This document shows, piece by piece, positions 7,860 to 15,681 of a DNA stretch of 20,041 bases; positions within the stretch are counted from its first letter, which is position 1; each line of letters starts with the position of its first letter. This DNA comes from an uncultured Lachnospiraceae bacterium (GTDB lineage Bacteria > Bacillota > Clostridia > Lachnospirales > Lachnospiraceae), in assembly GCA_910578405.1 (NCBI GenBank), contig CAJTQO010000019.1, positions 40,306-60,346 on the forward strand, written 5' to 3'. The translations under genes were made by a program, and so were the position numbers. The notes under the pieces are model-generated. The model saw only the letters and a list, made by a program, of their open reading frames with translations. It was not told the DNA's origin and ran no database searches.

Positions 7860-8538
7860 CCCACACCACCTTCAAATATTTCGGCTCTTTCGGATTTACT
7901 TCTATTTTCTCCCTAATCTTGCGGACATGCACCATAATGGTATCTGTATTGACGGCCTGCTCATTCCAGACTCTTTCATATATTTCCTCCGCGCTGAATA
8001 CCCGGCCAGGATTTTTCATCAGAAGCGTCAGGATTTTAAATTCTAACGGCGTCATTTTCACTGGTTTGCCGTCTACGCTAACCTCCACCGTTTCCTCATT
8101 CAACTCCAACCCGCCTATCACATAGGCTTTCCCATTATCCTGGGCTCCGTCCAACGCCTGCAGATATTTCCCATATCGCCGCAGGTGGGAATTTACCCTC
8201 GCCAGCAGCTCCATCGTAGTAAAAGGCTTCGTGACATAATCATCCGCCCCCATATTCAATCCCATAATCTTATCCACCTCTTCCGACTTGGCAGACAACA
8301 TGATTACCGGGAAATCATATCCTTTTTCACGTACTTTCATCATCATGGTAATGCCGTCCATCCGCGGCATCATAATGTCCACAATGGCAAGATGGATTTC
8401 CTCCGCCTCAATCTTTCCCAACCCTTCTATTCCATCCGCCGCCTGTGAAACCACATAGCCCTGGTTACGCAGATAAATCTCAATCCCATCTCTGATATCC
8501 TTATCATCCTCAACAATCAATATATGGTATGCTTCCAT
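7831..8538 (-). CDS. OmpR/PhoB-family response regulator
   Basis: DNA-binding regulator of 235 residues. The receiver domain (4-120) has the acidic pair in VEDD, phospho-acceptor Asp54 (IVDIMMPRMDG), Ser82 and Lys104 (TKPF); a winged-helix domain follows (about 140-235), ending VVWGVGYKIEKQ. ATG at 8538 starts at the normal point just before the first receiver strand. The frame stays open another 128 codons upstream to GTG 8922, but only because the minus strand has no T there; that stretch would encode a Lys/Arg/Glu/Gly-only extension unlike any receiver protein I know, so I leave it out. It overlaps the downstream sensor kinase gene. Target genes are unknown. Confidence 0.95.
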   Translation of the reverse strand: MEAYHILIVEDDKDIRDGIEIYLRNQGYVVSQAADGIEGLGKIEAEEIHLAIVDIMMPRMDGITMMMKVREKGYDFPVIMLSAKSEEVDKIMGLNMGADDYVTKPFTTMELLARVNSHLRRYGKYLQALDGAQDNGKAYVIGGLELNEETVEVSVDGKPVKMTPLEFKILTLLMKNPGRVFSAEEIYERVWNEQAVNTDTIMVHVRKIREKIEVNPKEPKYLKVVWGVGYKIEKQ

Positions 8539-8561
8539 TTTCCTATGCCTCTCCTCCCTTA

Positions 8562-8910
8562 TCCTTCCTCCCTCTTTCTGCCCTTCTTCTCCTCTGCCCT
8601 TCCTTTCCTCTTCCCCTCTCTGCCCTTCCTCCCTTCTTCCTTCCCCTGCCTTCCCTCTGCCCTTCCTCTTTTCTTCCCTCTCCCCTTTCCGTCCCTCTCC
8701 CTTTCTTCTCCTCTTCCCCTCTGTCCTTCCTTCTCTCCTTCTTCCCTTTTTCTCTTCCTTCTCTCCTTCTTCCCTTTTTCTCTTCCTTCTTTGCCCTTCC
8801 TCCCCTTTCCTCTTCTTTCTCTCTCCTTCCCCCCTTTCCTCTTCCTTCTCTCTCCTTCCTCTCCTTTTCCCTTCCTTCTCTCTCCTTCCTCTCCTTTTCC
8901 TTTCCTTCCC
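8562..8910. repeat. 349-bp polypyrimidine/polypurine tract with tandem duplications
   Basis: The plus strand has no A over 349 bases and only eight G; 8794-8910 is 117 pure pyrimidines. It includes a perfect 28-bp tandem duplication (8731-8758 and 8759-8786) and a perfect 30-bp one (8841-8870 and 8871-8900), the signature of slippage or unequal recombination. The minus strand, which is the sense strand for the response regulator, is almost all G and A and rich in Shine-Dalgarno-like AAGGAG/GGAGAG motifs. Lack of T removes all stop codons in three frames. Confidence 0.97.
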
Positions 8911-9123
8911 ACGGCTTTTCACCCCACCCCAAACCCTCCATAGCTCTTATCCCATCCAGAGCCGGGTATCGGCATCCATCGCCAGTCCTCCAAAACCATG
9001 GCTTCCAGGCAAAAAGCGCTGCCATCCGGCATACAGACATAGGCTGCAAACATACCATATTTTCAAAAAGAAGCAATCCTTTTTCCGATGGTTCCATCTT
9101 ATCCCGGAAAACTAAATAAGAAA

Positions 9124-9162
9124 CGCCACTCTTTCCAAAGAATTTCTTAAGAAACTATGGCG
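9124..9162. repeat. Inverted repeat after the isoprenoid-synthase-like gene
   Basis: CGCCA at 9124-9128 pairs with TGGCG at 9158-9162. Between them lies a perfect 12-base palindrome, TTTCTTAAGAAA. On the minus strand it is followed by TTTCTTATTT, which would suit a weak terminator for the gene ending at 9202; it could also be an operator for the response-regulator operon. Confidence 0.45.
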
Positions 9163-9201
9163 GATTTCTAAATAAACTGTCTTTTCCTAAAAAAGATAAA
9201 T

Positions 9202-10518
9202 TTAATCCGCAAGCAAAACATCCAGCATCCCAAGCAGTCTTTGGCGTTCTTTTTTCTCCTTTATGCCTTTTTCGCCTTTCTTTCCGTTTCCCAACAAGTT
9301 GCCTCCATACCCATGCAAATATTCCAGGCTGACCGGGAGGCGCCGTTCCATCCCTGTCAGCCAGCTTTCCTCCATCCACTCCCTGCTGCCCGCCGCAGAG
9401 GCCAATATGAGCAGATAACAGTTTTTTTGCAAAAAGTCCCGGAACCCTTCCTTTTTCGCGTCACAAGCCGCAAACAGGCTCCTTGCAAAATGCAGCAATT
9501 TATTTACCTTCCAAGACGCCTCCTCCTGCGTCCTGCACAGCGAAAAAACAGTGGGATTCCCTTCCGCTTTATCCTGGGCGATATCCTGCAGGTCATCGCA
9601 AAGCTGGAGCAGGAATCCGAAGCCATAATAAAAATACATATCCCGCTCCGTAAACGGCACGTCAATAAAATACCTGTCCATCAACACAGAAACGCCTCCT
9701 TTATAGACGGAAACCTCAAGCGCTGCCGCCTCCGCCTCCAATGGAGCTGCCGTCCCCTGTCCGCCCGCCTCCTGGCGCAGCCTCCACCTTTCTTCCTGTT
9801 TCAGGCTCTTTACCTGTGCCTCCAACATAAGCAGCAACCCTTTGTACACCTCATGGGGCCTGCCATAGTCTGCTTCCACCTGCCCAAGAAGCTGCGCCGT
9901 TTTCCTCTCGTGGCGGGAAAGGGGACGGACTGGCTCTCCCATTAGTTTCTTTTTAATAAGGCGGTTGTAACGTTCCTTTTCCTCCTTTGTCCTGTCAGGA
10001 GCGTCAATGAAGTTGTCTGTATAAGGGTACAGCATACTATACCCGAACGCCGCCGGACGGTAATGCAGCGCCCTGCCGTTTAAAACAAGGAAAATGGCAT
10101 ACACCATATAATTGCGCGCCGCCTGCCCCATATCCTCAAAGTCCAGGCTTTTGTCAAATTTCCTTACTTTTTGCAAAAACTCTTTTAAGCACGTCCGGAA
10201 TTCCAAAAGCTGTTCCCGCTCCATCGCCCCTGCCATATCCAACAGCGGCTCCTTCCAAAGCGCCTCCTCAAGCATCCCCTCCATCCTCTTTTTCCACTTT
10301 TTCCTTTTCCGTACGGCAAAAAAAGAGGCCGGATACTCCCCAAGCCCCTCTTTGCCTTTTTCCACCATATGCCGGATTTGCCTTTCCTTTTCCTGCCTGG
10401 CTTCTAACGGATAATCCTCTAAAAAATCCGGCTCCGTCCCTGGCGCCTCCCGCCAGGCTGCGATTAACTTTTCCGACATCTCATTCAAAACCTCTTTGTC
10501 AAATATACCCTTTTTCAT
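9202..10518 (-). CDS. Class I isoprenoid-synthase-like protein
   Basis: A 438-residue, mostly helical soluble protein with two Asp-rich motifs placed as in class I trans-isoprenyl/terpene synthases: DNFID at 168-172 and DDLQD at 308-312, 140 residues apart, the second followed by an acidic, Gly-containing stretch (AQDKAEGNPTVF). These would bind the Mg-diphosphate of a prenyl substrate. The N-terminal 120 residues are highly charged and the C-tail is Lys-rich (KKGEKGIKEKKERQR). It could be a prenyltransferase, a squalene/phytoene-synthase relative or a cyclase; product unknown. No other isoprenoid genes are near. ATG at 10518 has only a weak GGGGGCAGGG site upstream. It ends 663 bases before the two-component operon, same strand. 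Confidence 0.72.
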   Translation of the reverse strand: MKKGIFDKEVLNEMSEKLIAAWREAPGTEPDFLEDYPLEARQEKERQIRHMVEKGKEGLGEYPASFFAVRKRKKWKKRMEGMLEEALWKEPLLDMAGAMEREQLLEFRTCLKEFLQKVRKFDKSLDFEDMGQAARNYMVYAIFLVLNGRALHYRPAAFGYSMLYPYTDNFIDAPDRTKEEKERYNRLIKKKLMGEPVRPLSRHERKTAQLLGQVEADYGRPHEVYKGLLLMLEAQVKSLKQEERWRLRQEAGGQGTAAPLEAEAAALEVSVYKGGVSVLMDRYFIDVPFTERDMYFYYGFGFLLQLCDDLQDIAQDKAEGNPTVFSLCRTQEEASWKVNKLLHFARSLFAACDAKKEGFRDFLQKNCYLLILASAAGSREWMEESWLTGMERRLPVSLEYLHGYGGNLLGNGKKGEKGIKEKKERQRLLGMLDVLLAD

Positions 10519-10846
10519 AGCATACCCTGCCCCCTGTCTTCCGCTCCCCTGTTTCCACGCCCTATCCCGGCTCCTCTTTCCTCTTACGATACGATTGCTT
10601 TTTCCTAAAGTTCCTTAAACTGCCATGGCAAATGTATCAATAAACATCATTTTACGTTTTAGCAACACTCTAATCATCGTTTCTTTCTTCGCGCGTTTGT
10701 CGTATTACTCTGTCATACAGCAATGATTCCATAAGATTGATTCTTTAAAATTCATTATACAAGGCTCATTATATATAACTTATGATATAAAGTTTATACA
10801 TCACAATTTATGATATCATTTACTAATAAAAAACTTATCTCATAAG
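10519..10846 (-). promoter_or_regulatory. AT-rich upstream region of the isoprenoid-synthase-like gene
   Basis: 328 bases with no supported gene. The distal half (about 10740-10850) is very AT-rich, with two TATAAT-like boxes on the minus strand near 10760-10776 but no clear -35. An 11-bp inverted repeat (10775-10785 with 10840-10850) and a repeated TTATGATAT (about 10780 and 10809) suggest a regulator site. The right arm overlaps the stop codon of the GNAT gene. Confidence 0.4.
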
Positions 10847-11425
10847 TTATTTATTTAATATGCCATAAACGCTTTCTAAAATATTTATAACGGGAACCAC
10901 TTGTTCCGGCTCGGGAGAATGCTCCCCCAGCATTTTCTCCATCCAAACCATATCATACCACTTCCCCATCTTATAACCGCACTTTGTAAAATGGGCAACC
11001 ATCCGGTAGCCGCATGTTTCATGGAAACGTTCACTTTCCGGATGCGGCCAGGCAATGCACGCATTTGCATTTAAAATATGCTGCATTTTCAACATCTCTT
11101 CCAAAACGGCATACAGCCTGCGGCCAATCCCTTCCCCATGCCTCCCCATCTTCACATAGACGGAAGTCTCCACCGACCAGTCGTACGCCGCCCGCCCTTT
11201 AAATGGGGACGCATAGGCATACCCAACGATTTCCCCGCCTTCCACAGCGGCTATGTAAGGATATTTCTCCAAAATACGCCGGATACGCTCCCTAAATTCT
11301 TCCAGGGAAGGAACCTCATACTCAAAAGTGATTGGCGTTTCCTTCACATATGGAGCGTATATTGCCAACAGCTTTTCCGCATCTGCTTCCGTTACCATCC
11401 GTATGCGCCTTTGCGCCGCTGACAT
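10847..11425 (-). CDS. GNAT-family N-acetyltransferase (phosphinothricin acetyltransferase-like)
   Basis: Transfers acetyl from acetyl-CoA to an amine. The start IRMVTEADAEKLLAIYAPYV and the TPITFEYEVPSLEEF segment are typical of the Pat/Bar/YncA subgroup, which acts on phosphinothricin, methionine sulfone or similar amino acids. The acetyl-CoA loop is RHGEGIG at 95-101, followed by CIAWPHPESERFHETCGYR, a usual GNAT beta4-alpha4 region. The product is 192 residues from ATG 11425, preceded by AAAGGGG with nine-base spacing; in-frame starts further up (ATG at 11446, GTG and TTG to 11479) would add up to 18 residues. It lies directly downstream of the O-acetyltransferase gene, likely co-transcribed. 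Substrate unproven. Confidence 0.9.
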   Translation of the reverse strand: MSAAQRRIRMVTEADAEKLLAIYAPYVKETPITFEYEVPSLEEFRERIRRILEKYPYIAAVEGGEIVGYAYASPFKGRAAYDWSVETSVYVKMGRHGEGIGRRLYAVLEEMLKMQHILNANACIAWPHPESERFHETCGYRMVAHFTKCGYKMGKWYDMVWMEKMLGEHSPEPEQVVPVINILESVYGILNK

Positions 11426-11494
11426 TTGTGTCTGCCCCTTTCCCATTGCCTCCACAACCCCCTCCCTTTTTCCTCCCAAAATATGTCCTGACGT

Positions 11495-12100
11495 TTACCG
11501 TCCTGCCAAATCCCTGTTAATTTCCCGGATTACCCGGCAGGGATTCCCGGCGGCCACTACATTGTCCGGTATATCCTTTGTCACCACGCTTCCCGCGCCA
11601 ATCACGCTCCCTGCGCCAATCGTCACCCCAGGAAGCACGATGACCCCGCCGCCTAACCAACATCCGCTCCCGATTTTTATAGGCAGGGCATAAGTACGGC
11701 AAAAATATTCCTCCGAACCGGGCTCCCAACCCGGCGTCAGTCTGTCTGCCAAAGGGACAGGGTGCGTCGCCGTATATAGCTGCACATTTGACGCAATCAG
11801 CGTGTTGTTGCCAATGGTGATTTTGTTGCAATCCACAAAAGTGCAGTTCATATTGATTGACACATTGTCCCCGATATAAATGTTTTGCCCATAATCACAA
11901 AGGAACGGCAGACCCACCGACACATTATTTCCAATTTCTCCAAACAATTGCTTTAAAACATTCCTCTTTTCTTCCTTCTCCCCATAAGCAAGAGCATTGT
12001 ATTCTTTTAAAAGCTCCCTTGCATGGGCTTTAAATTCTAAAAAAACATTATCATGGCAGTTATAAGGTTCCCCTGCCATGCATTTTTCCAATTCATTCAC
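11495..12100 (-). CDS. Maltose/galactoside O-acetyltransferase family (LacA/Maa/NodL type)
   Basis: Left-handed beta-helix acetyltransferase of 201 residues, trimeric in known relatives, moving acetyl from acetyl-CoA to a sugar hydroxyl. An N-terminal Maa-type helical segment (MNELEKCMAGEPYNCHD) is followed by hexapeptide repeats (IGDNVSIN, IGNNTLIASN, IGSGCWLGGG, IGAGSVIGAGSVV) and the catalytic histidine His113 in TATHPV. The C-terminal AAGNPCRVIREI is characteristic. Start is GTG at 12100, with GGAGG nine bases upstream; a nearby ATG lies in another frame and stops after four codons. The GNAT gene follows about 70 bases downstream and the DUF4132 gene ends 133 bases upstream, all on the minus strand without an evident terminator between. 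Confidence 0.94.
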   Translation of the reverse strand: MNELEKCMAGEPYNCHDNVFLEFKAHARELLKEYNALAYGEKEEKRNVLKQLFGEIGNNVSVGLPFLCDYGQNIYIGDNVSINMNCTFVDCNKITIGNNTLIASNVQLYTATHPVPLADRLTPGWEPGSEEYFCRTYALPIKIGSGCWLGGGVIVLPGVTIGAGSVIGAGSVVTKDIPDNVVAAGNPCRVIREINRDLAGR

Positions 12101-12233
12101 TGCGCATATCCTCCGTTTTATGTCATCCGTTTTATCTCTTCCTTTCCGCTTCCTTCATCATTTCATCCTTCTGTCCGTAACTGTCTCAACAAGCCGCTAC
12201 GCCTGACCGTCTTCCCCTTCCTCCTATCCCGTG

Positions 12234-13829
12234 CTATATCCCATCTTTCCATCCTTCATCCCGTTCCCGGCTGGATGCGGTTGCCTTAGCCAACTGCAGC
12301 GCAATCTCGCTAAAATACCGCCCCGGAACCTCTTTCAATAAAAGCGCCCCAAAATCCGCCGCTCTATCCGCCGAAACCGGAGTTTCCTTTTCTTCTCTGC
12401 AAAGAATAAAACCGTCTTTTATCCGGTCTGCAGGATAAAATTTTGCATAATGCACAGTCACATCCTCGTTTTCCCCGCCTACACAGCTTCCAGAGAAGAA
12501 AAGCTTAACCCCCACTCCTGCTTCTTCGTCCGTACGATAATAACTGTTATAACAGCCATTTTCCTTCACCGGGCCTTTGCGCCAGCCAAATTCCTGCAGT
12601 TTCCCTCCCAAAACCAAGTCATTGACAATATAGCCGCCAAAACGCTCCAACTGCGGCGCATCCGCTTCCTTGCCTGTTACAGTATACACCTTGCGTCCAA
12701 GCTGTTCGATGGGCTGGCGAGCTTCATAGCCTTCCAACTGACGCTTCCATGCTTCCAGTTGCTCTGCGGACAGCTCCATTGGATGCACCAGTCCCACCTT
12801 ACCGTCTTCCGGCAGGCTGTATTCTTCCTCTTCCTGTGTATGCAAAGAGCCGTCTTCCATATACCGGAAGCCTTGCGCCAGCCCCTTTTCGTCATAAATC
12901 CCCCATACCAGCCCAATGGCAAACTGGCGCATTACAGGATTCTCCGTAAAAAGCCGCTTCCAGGCCCCCACGTTCCATTTCCGTCCGCAAGACAGGGCCA
13001 GTTCCAGGCGCATCTTCTGGATTTTTACAATTGCTTTTATTTGCTTTTTCATCTGACGGAACGCTTCATAAGCCGCCTGCGCCTGCGCTGCGTCATCCCT
13101 CTCGCCAGGAACCGGCATGTTTTTCAGCCGTTTCCCTGTCCGGTCGTACACCTCCAGCCCCAGGGAAGGCGTAAACAGCGCCTTAAACTGGCGTTCCCCA
13201 TAAGTAAAATACCGTTCCCCTTTCCGGTCAAATCCAAAATCCGGCACAATCCGGTCTTCCAGCTCCTCCCTGCAAACGCCAAGCTTCCCTGCTGCCAAAT
13301 CCAGCGCTTTCCCTGCCGCTTTTTTCACCTGTCTGTATGGAAACCTCCTGGAAATGCCGTCCACAATAACCAGCGCCTGCGGCTGTGGGCTTAGGGCAAG
13401 CGCCTGCACAGCCTCCGCCGCCAAAGCGCCTCTTCCCTGCTGGGGCCATTCCCAAATCCACTCCTGCAATTTCTTTACCATTTTGGGGCCTCCGTGAATG
13501 GAAACGGCATAGAGCGTCCAGCGTTTTTTCACCTCTGCCCCCGCTTCCATCCACTTATCAAAAAGCTCCTCCATATATGCCGCCAGTTCTTCCTTATGCA
13601 GCCCCTGCGCCAACAGGGCCGCTTTGCCGCTGGCGCAGCAGCCATCCACGGATGCGTAACAGAGCAGAATCGCCTGAAGGTATTCTTCCTCCGCTTCTTC
13701 GCCATTTTCCCAATGCACCGTGCCAAAGGGCGTGCTGTAAGCCCATGCCAGCCTGCGCTTTCTGCCGCCCTTGTGGATTTCCTTTACCAGCGCATTTTTT
13801 CCCACCAAGTTATCCAATAGACCTTCCAT
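12234..13829 (-). CDS. DUF4132-type protein, possibly 5'-truncated
   Basis: A 531-residue soluble protein resembling the C-terminal half of DUF4132/MolR-type proteins: RRLAWAYSTPFGTVHW and LYAVSIHGGPKMVKKLQEWI early on, HEAT-like helices in the middle, and the family segment NPVMRQFAIGLVWGIYDE followed by FRYMEDGS with an acidic stretch. Known relatives are often around 1000 residues, so the N-terminal half seems missing. ATG at 13829 (MEGLLDNLV) is chosen, with AGGGA upstream; a TTG at 13904 in frame would add 25 residues. Upstream, a good ribosome site with ATG at 14062 leads into a different frame, suggesting a frameshift or deletion. Function of the family is poorly known. Confidence 0.72.
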   Translation of the reverse strand: MEGLLDNLVGKNALVKEIHKGGRKRRLAWAYSTPFGTVHWENGEEAEEEYLQAILLCYASVDGCCASGKAALLAQGLHKEELAAYMEELFDKWMEAGAEVKKRWTLYAVSIHGGPKMVKKLQEWIWEWPQQGRGALAAEAVQALALSPQPQALVIVDGISRRFPYRQVKKAAGKALDLAAGKLGVCREELEDRIVPDFGFDRKGERYFTYGERQFKALFTPSLGLEVYDRTGKRLKNMPVPGERDDAAQAQAAYEAFRQMKKQIKAIVKIQKMRLELALSCGRKWNVGAWKRLFTENPVMRQFAIGLVWGIYDEKGLAQGFRYMEDGSLHTQEEEEYSLPEDGKVGLVHPMELSAEQLEAWKRQLEGYEARQPIEQLGRKVYTVTGKEADAPQLERFGGYIVNDLVLGGKLQEFGWRKGPVKENGCYNSYYRTDEEAGVGVKLFFSGSCVGGENEDVTVHYAKFYPADRIKDGFILCREEKETPVSADRAADFGALLLKEVPGRYFSEIALQLAKATASSRERDEGWKDGI

Positions 13830-14148
13830 TTCTTCATCCCTGCCAAACTGACGCTTCTGCGCTATCGGTCTGTTATACAACGTTTTGTCGTGGCATTCCG
13901 CCAAGCAATTGTAAAGGAAAGCCTTTCAGAGCTTGGTCTGCCAATCGGCTTGACGCGCCGTTTGCCGCGCCGTCCGCCAGATAAGCCGCAATAGGGCTGG
14001 AAACGGCGTCCGATTCCGTCCCCTGCCAGTTTCTGGCTCCATATATTTGGCTGATTCCTCATTTTTCTTCTCCTTCCGGTTTCCGTCACAGCCTGCACTA
14101 TCCTCGTTTGCCCCCTATCCCATGCCAACAGTTGCGCTTCCGAAAGTT
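13830..14148 (-). pseudogene. Probable disturbed 5' region of the DUF4132 gene
   Basis: 319 bases between the membrane-protein stop and the chosen DUF4132 start. AAGGAG with seven-base spacing precedes ATG 14062, but that frame ends at a TAG at 13862 after 66 codons, overlapping the DUF4132 frame. Another frame there encodes an Ala-rich coding-like stretch (AAYLADGAANGASSRLADQ) that stops near 13880. The DUF4132 frame itself is closed by a TGA at 13926-13928. One indel between about 13925 and 13862 would join the good start to the DUF4132 frame. Remnant status is inference; it could also be a plain leader with a small upstream ORF. Confidence 0.4.
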
Positions 14149-15525
14149 CTATTTCTGCCGTTTGGGCAGTAAATCATATATCATCACAGATAAAGCCGTA
14201 TAGAACAGCCCCATGCTGTAAATCATATAACGCGGCTGGCAGAAAATCGTCAGGCCCACCACAAGGCAGTTGCCTATTATGCCGCCCAACGTTATTTCCG
14301 CCAACGCCGTTGCCGTGTCACGTTTGGCCCAGCATTTCCTTTTCCATATAAGGTAAAAATATAACCCAAGATACGCAAGATAAGCCAATATGGCGTATAC
14401 ATTCAAATATCGGTTTACCCTGGCAATGGAATTCACAAACCCCTTCCAGATATTTGCCGTCAATACCTTTACCAGTTCCCCCTTTTCCTGCCCCAGCAGC
14501 GTTTTTACCATGGCGTTGCAATAAGCGTCGTATTTCAAAACGGCATCAATTTCCCCAAACTCAAAATGCTGCGCAATGTATCCCTGCACCACCGGATTGA
14601 TAATACCGTAACCGATGGGGTCGTAACTGTCTGCATAATGGGAAGACATCTCCACCCAGCCTTCAGGGGCATAAGTAATTTTCAGCCCCTGCCTGTCCGC
14701 CTCTTCGCAAATCGCTTCATACAGCCCTTTTAACTCCTCGTCTTTAAACAAAGCCGCGTCCTCTTCCCCGGCGGTATAAATCAGCGTACACAACACCCCC
14801 ATGGAATTGCCGGAATGCTCAATCCACACGCCCCGGACACAGTAATTGTAAAGCCTGTCCGTAAACCGGCTTGCCAGAAAAAGGCCCGCCGTCATAGCCA
14901 ACAGTAACGCCAGCTTCTTCCCTTCCCGCTTTTTCACCAAATAATACAGGAAGAACACTGCCGCCATCAGGCAGAGGGAAACCAGCATCTGTTTTCTGAG
15001 ATTTACAAGCAAAAAGGCGTAAATTGCCGTTCCTGCCAGGTTCCTCCCCTTTTCCTGCGCCACATAACGGTAAAGCTGCGTTACAAACAGCACGTACAGC
15101 GAAAGCCCGACGCCTTCTGTCATAATCGCGTCAATGTAGGAAGATTTACGTATGGCCACAAAGCGGCATAAAATCGTCACCGCAAACTGGAACAATACGC
15201 AAAGGCAGGCCAACAGCCGACTGTCATCCTTATATTCCTTTACCGTCATTGCCAGCTTCCATGCAGCGTAGGCCGCCAGAATGCTCTGCGCTATAATGAC
15301 AGGCATCAGATAGCTTTCCTCCCCAAACGCCTGCCGGAACAGCCAGAGAAACGTTGGATAGAGCGGTTCCCTTGTAATATTCATGGATGCATAGCTAAGA
15401 GAGTCCTTCGTCCATACAGGCCCGTCATAAAATGCAAAAAACAGGTAGAAGCCCAATGCTGCCGCAAACAGGCAGATGTCCCAAACCCTTCCTCTTTTTT
15501 CCCCTTTGCCAGACCATATGACCAT
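14149..15525 (-). CDS. Polytopic membrane protein, GT-C glycosyltransferase-like
   Basis: A 458-residue integral membrane protein with roughly ten hydrophobic segments. After the first TM (about 16-33) comes a loop with TKDSLSYASMNITREPLYP (Asp41, Glu53), resembling the DxD/ExD-containing first extracytoplasmic loop of lipid-phosphate-sugar dependent GT-C enzymes, then many TM segments, a soluble stretch of about 110 residues, and TMs at the C-terminus ending YDLLPKRQK. It may glycosylate or polymerise an envelope component; donor and acceptor are unknown. ATG at 15525 is preceded by AGGAGG with seven-base spacing, so an upstream in-frame start at 15585 is rejected. It lies 156 bases downstream of a methyltransferase on the same strand. 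Confidence 0.75.
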   Translation of the reverse strand: MVIWSGKGEKRGRVWDICLFAAALGFYLFFAFYDGPVWTKDSLSYASMNITREPLYPTFLWLFRQAFGEESYLMPVIIAQSILAAYAAWKLAMTVKEYKDDSRLLACLCVLFQFAVTILCRFVAIRKSSYIDAIMTEGVGLSLYVLFVTQLYRYVAQEKGRNLAGTAIYAFLLVNLRKQMLVSLCLMAAVFFLYYLVKKREGKKLALLLAMTAGLFLASRFTDRLYNYCVRGVWIEHSGNSMGVLCTLIYTAGEEDAALFKDEELKGLYEAICEEADRQGLKITYAPEGWVEMSSHYADSYDPIGYGIINPVVQGYIAQHFEFGEIDAVLKYDAYCNAMVKTLLGQEKGELVKVLTANIWKGFVNSIARVNRYLNVYAILAYLAYLGLYFYLIWKRKCWAKRDTATALAEITLGGIIGNCLVVGLTIFCQPRYMIYSMGLFYTALSVMIYDLLPKRQK

Positions 15526-15681
15526 ATGCGCGCCTCCTATTCCAATTCCGCTCCAGTATCTTCTACGCCTCTCTCCAGAAAGCATTTTCTCATGCTTCGC
15601 TTCCGAAATCCTTCCGGGCCTTTAAGACACTGGCTCTGTTTTTCCAGTTCCATAGTTATATTTAAAATTTGCCGCCTGCCT

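Larger units (their letters stand above)
8539..9201. other. Leader of the two-component operon, no supported gene
   Basis: The 663 bases between the response regulator start and the end of the isoprenoid-synthase-like gene. It contains the polypurine tract (8562-8910) and, further upstream, an inverted repeat at 9124-9162. A minus-strand reading frame starts at ATG 9097 and stays open to 8543, but only its first 60 or so codons lie outside the tract and they look like no known protein. No convincing -35/-10 pair was found for the operon. Confidence 0.6.

Noticed and set aside
8539..8922. N-terminal 128-residue Lys/Arg/Glu/Gly extension of the response regulator
   Set aside because: The frame is open only because the strand has no T; all three frames are open there. 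The receiver domain starts right after Met at 8538, as in normal OmpR-type regulators.
8524..9119. Plus-strand frames coding Pro/Ser/Leu/Phe-rich proteins
   Set aside because: Translation of the polypyrimidine tract in the antisense direction; low-complexity artefact without a ribosome site.
12450..13394. Plus-strand frame of 314 codons
   Set aside because: Antisense to the DUF4132 gene, His/Phe/Leu/Pro-rich, and no recognisable domain or ribosome site.
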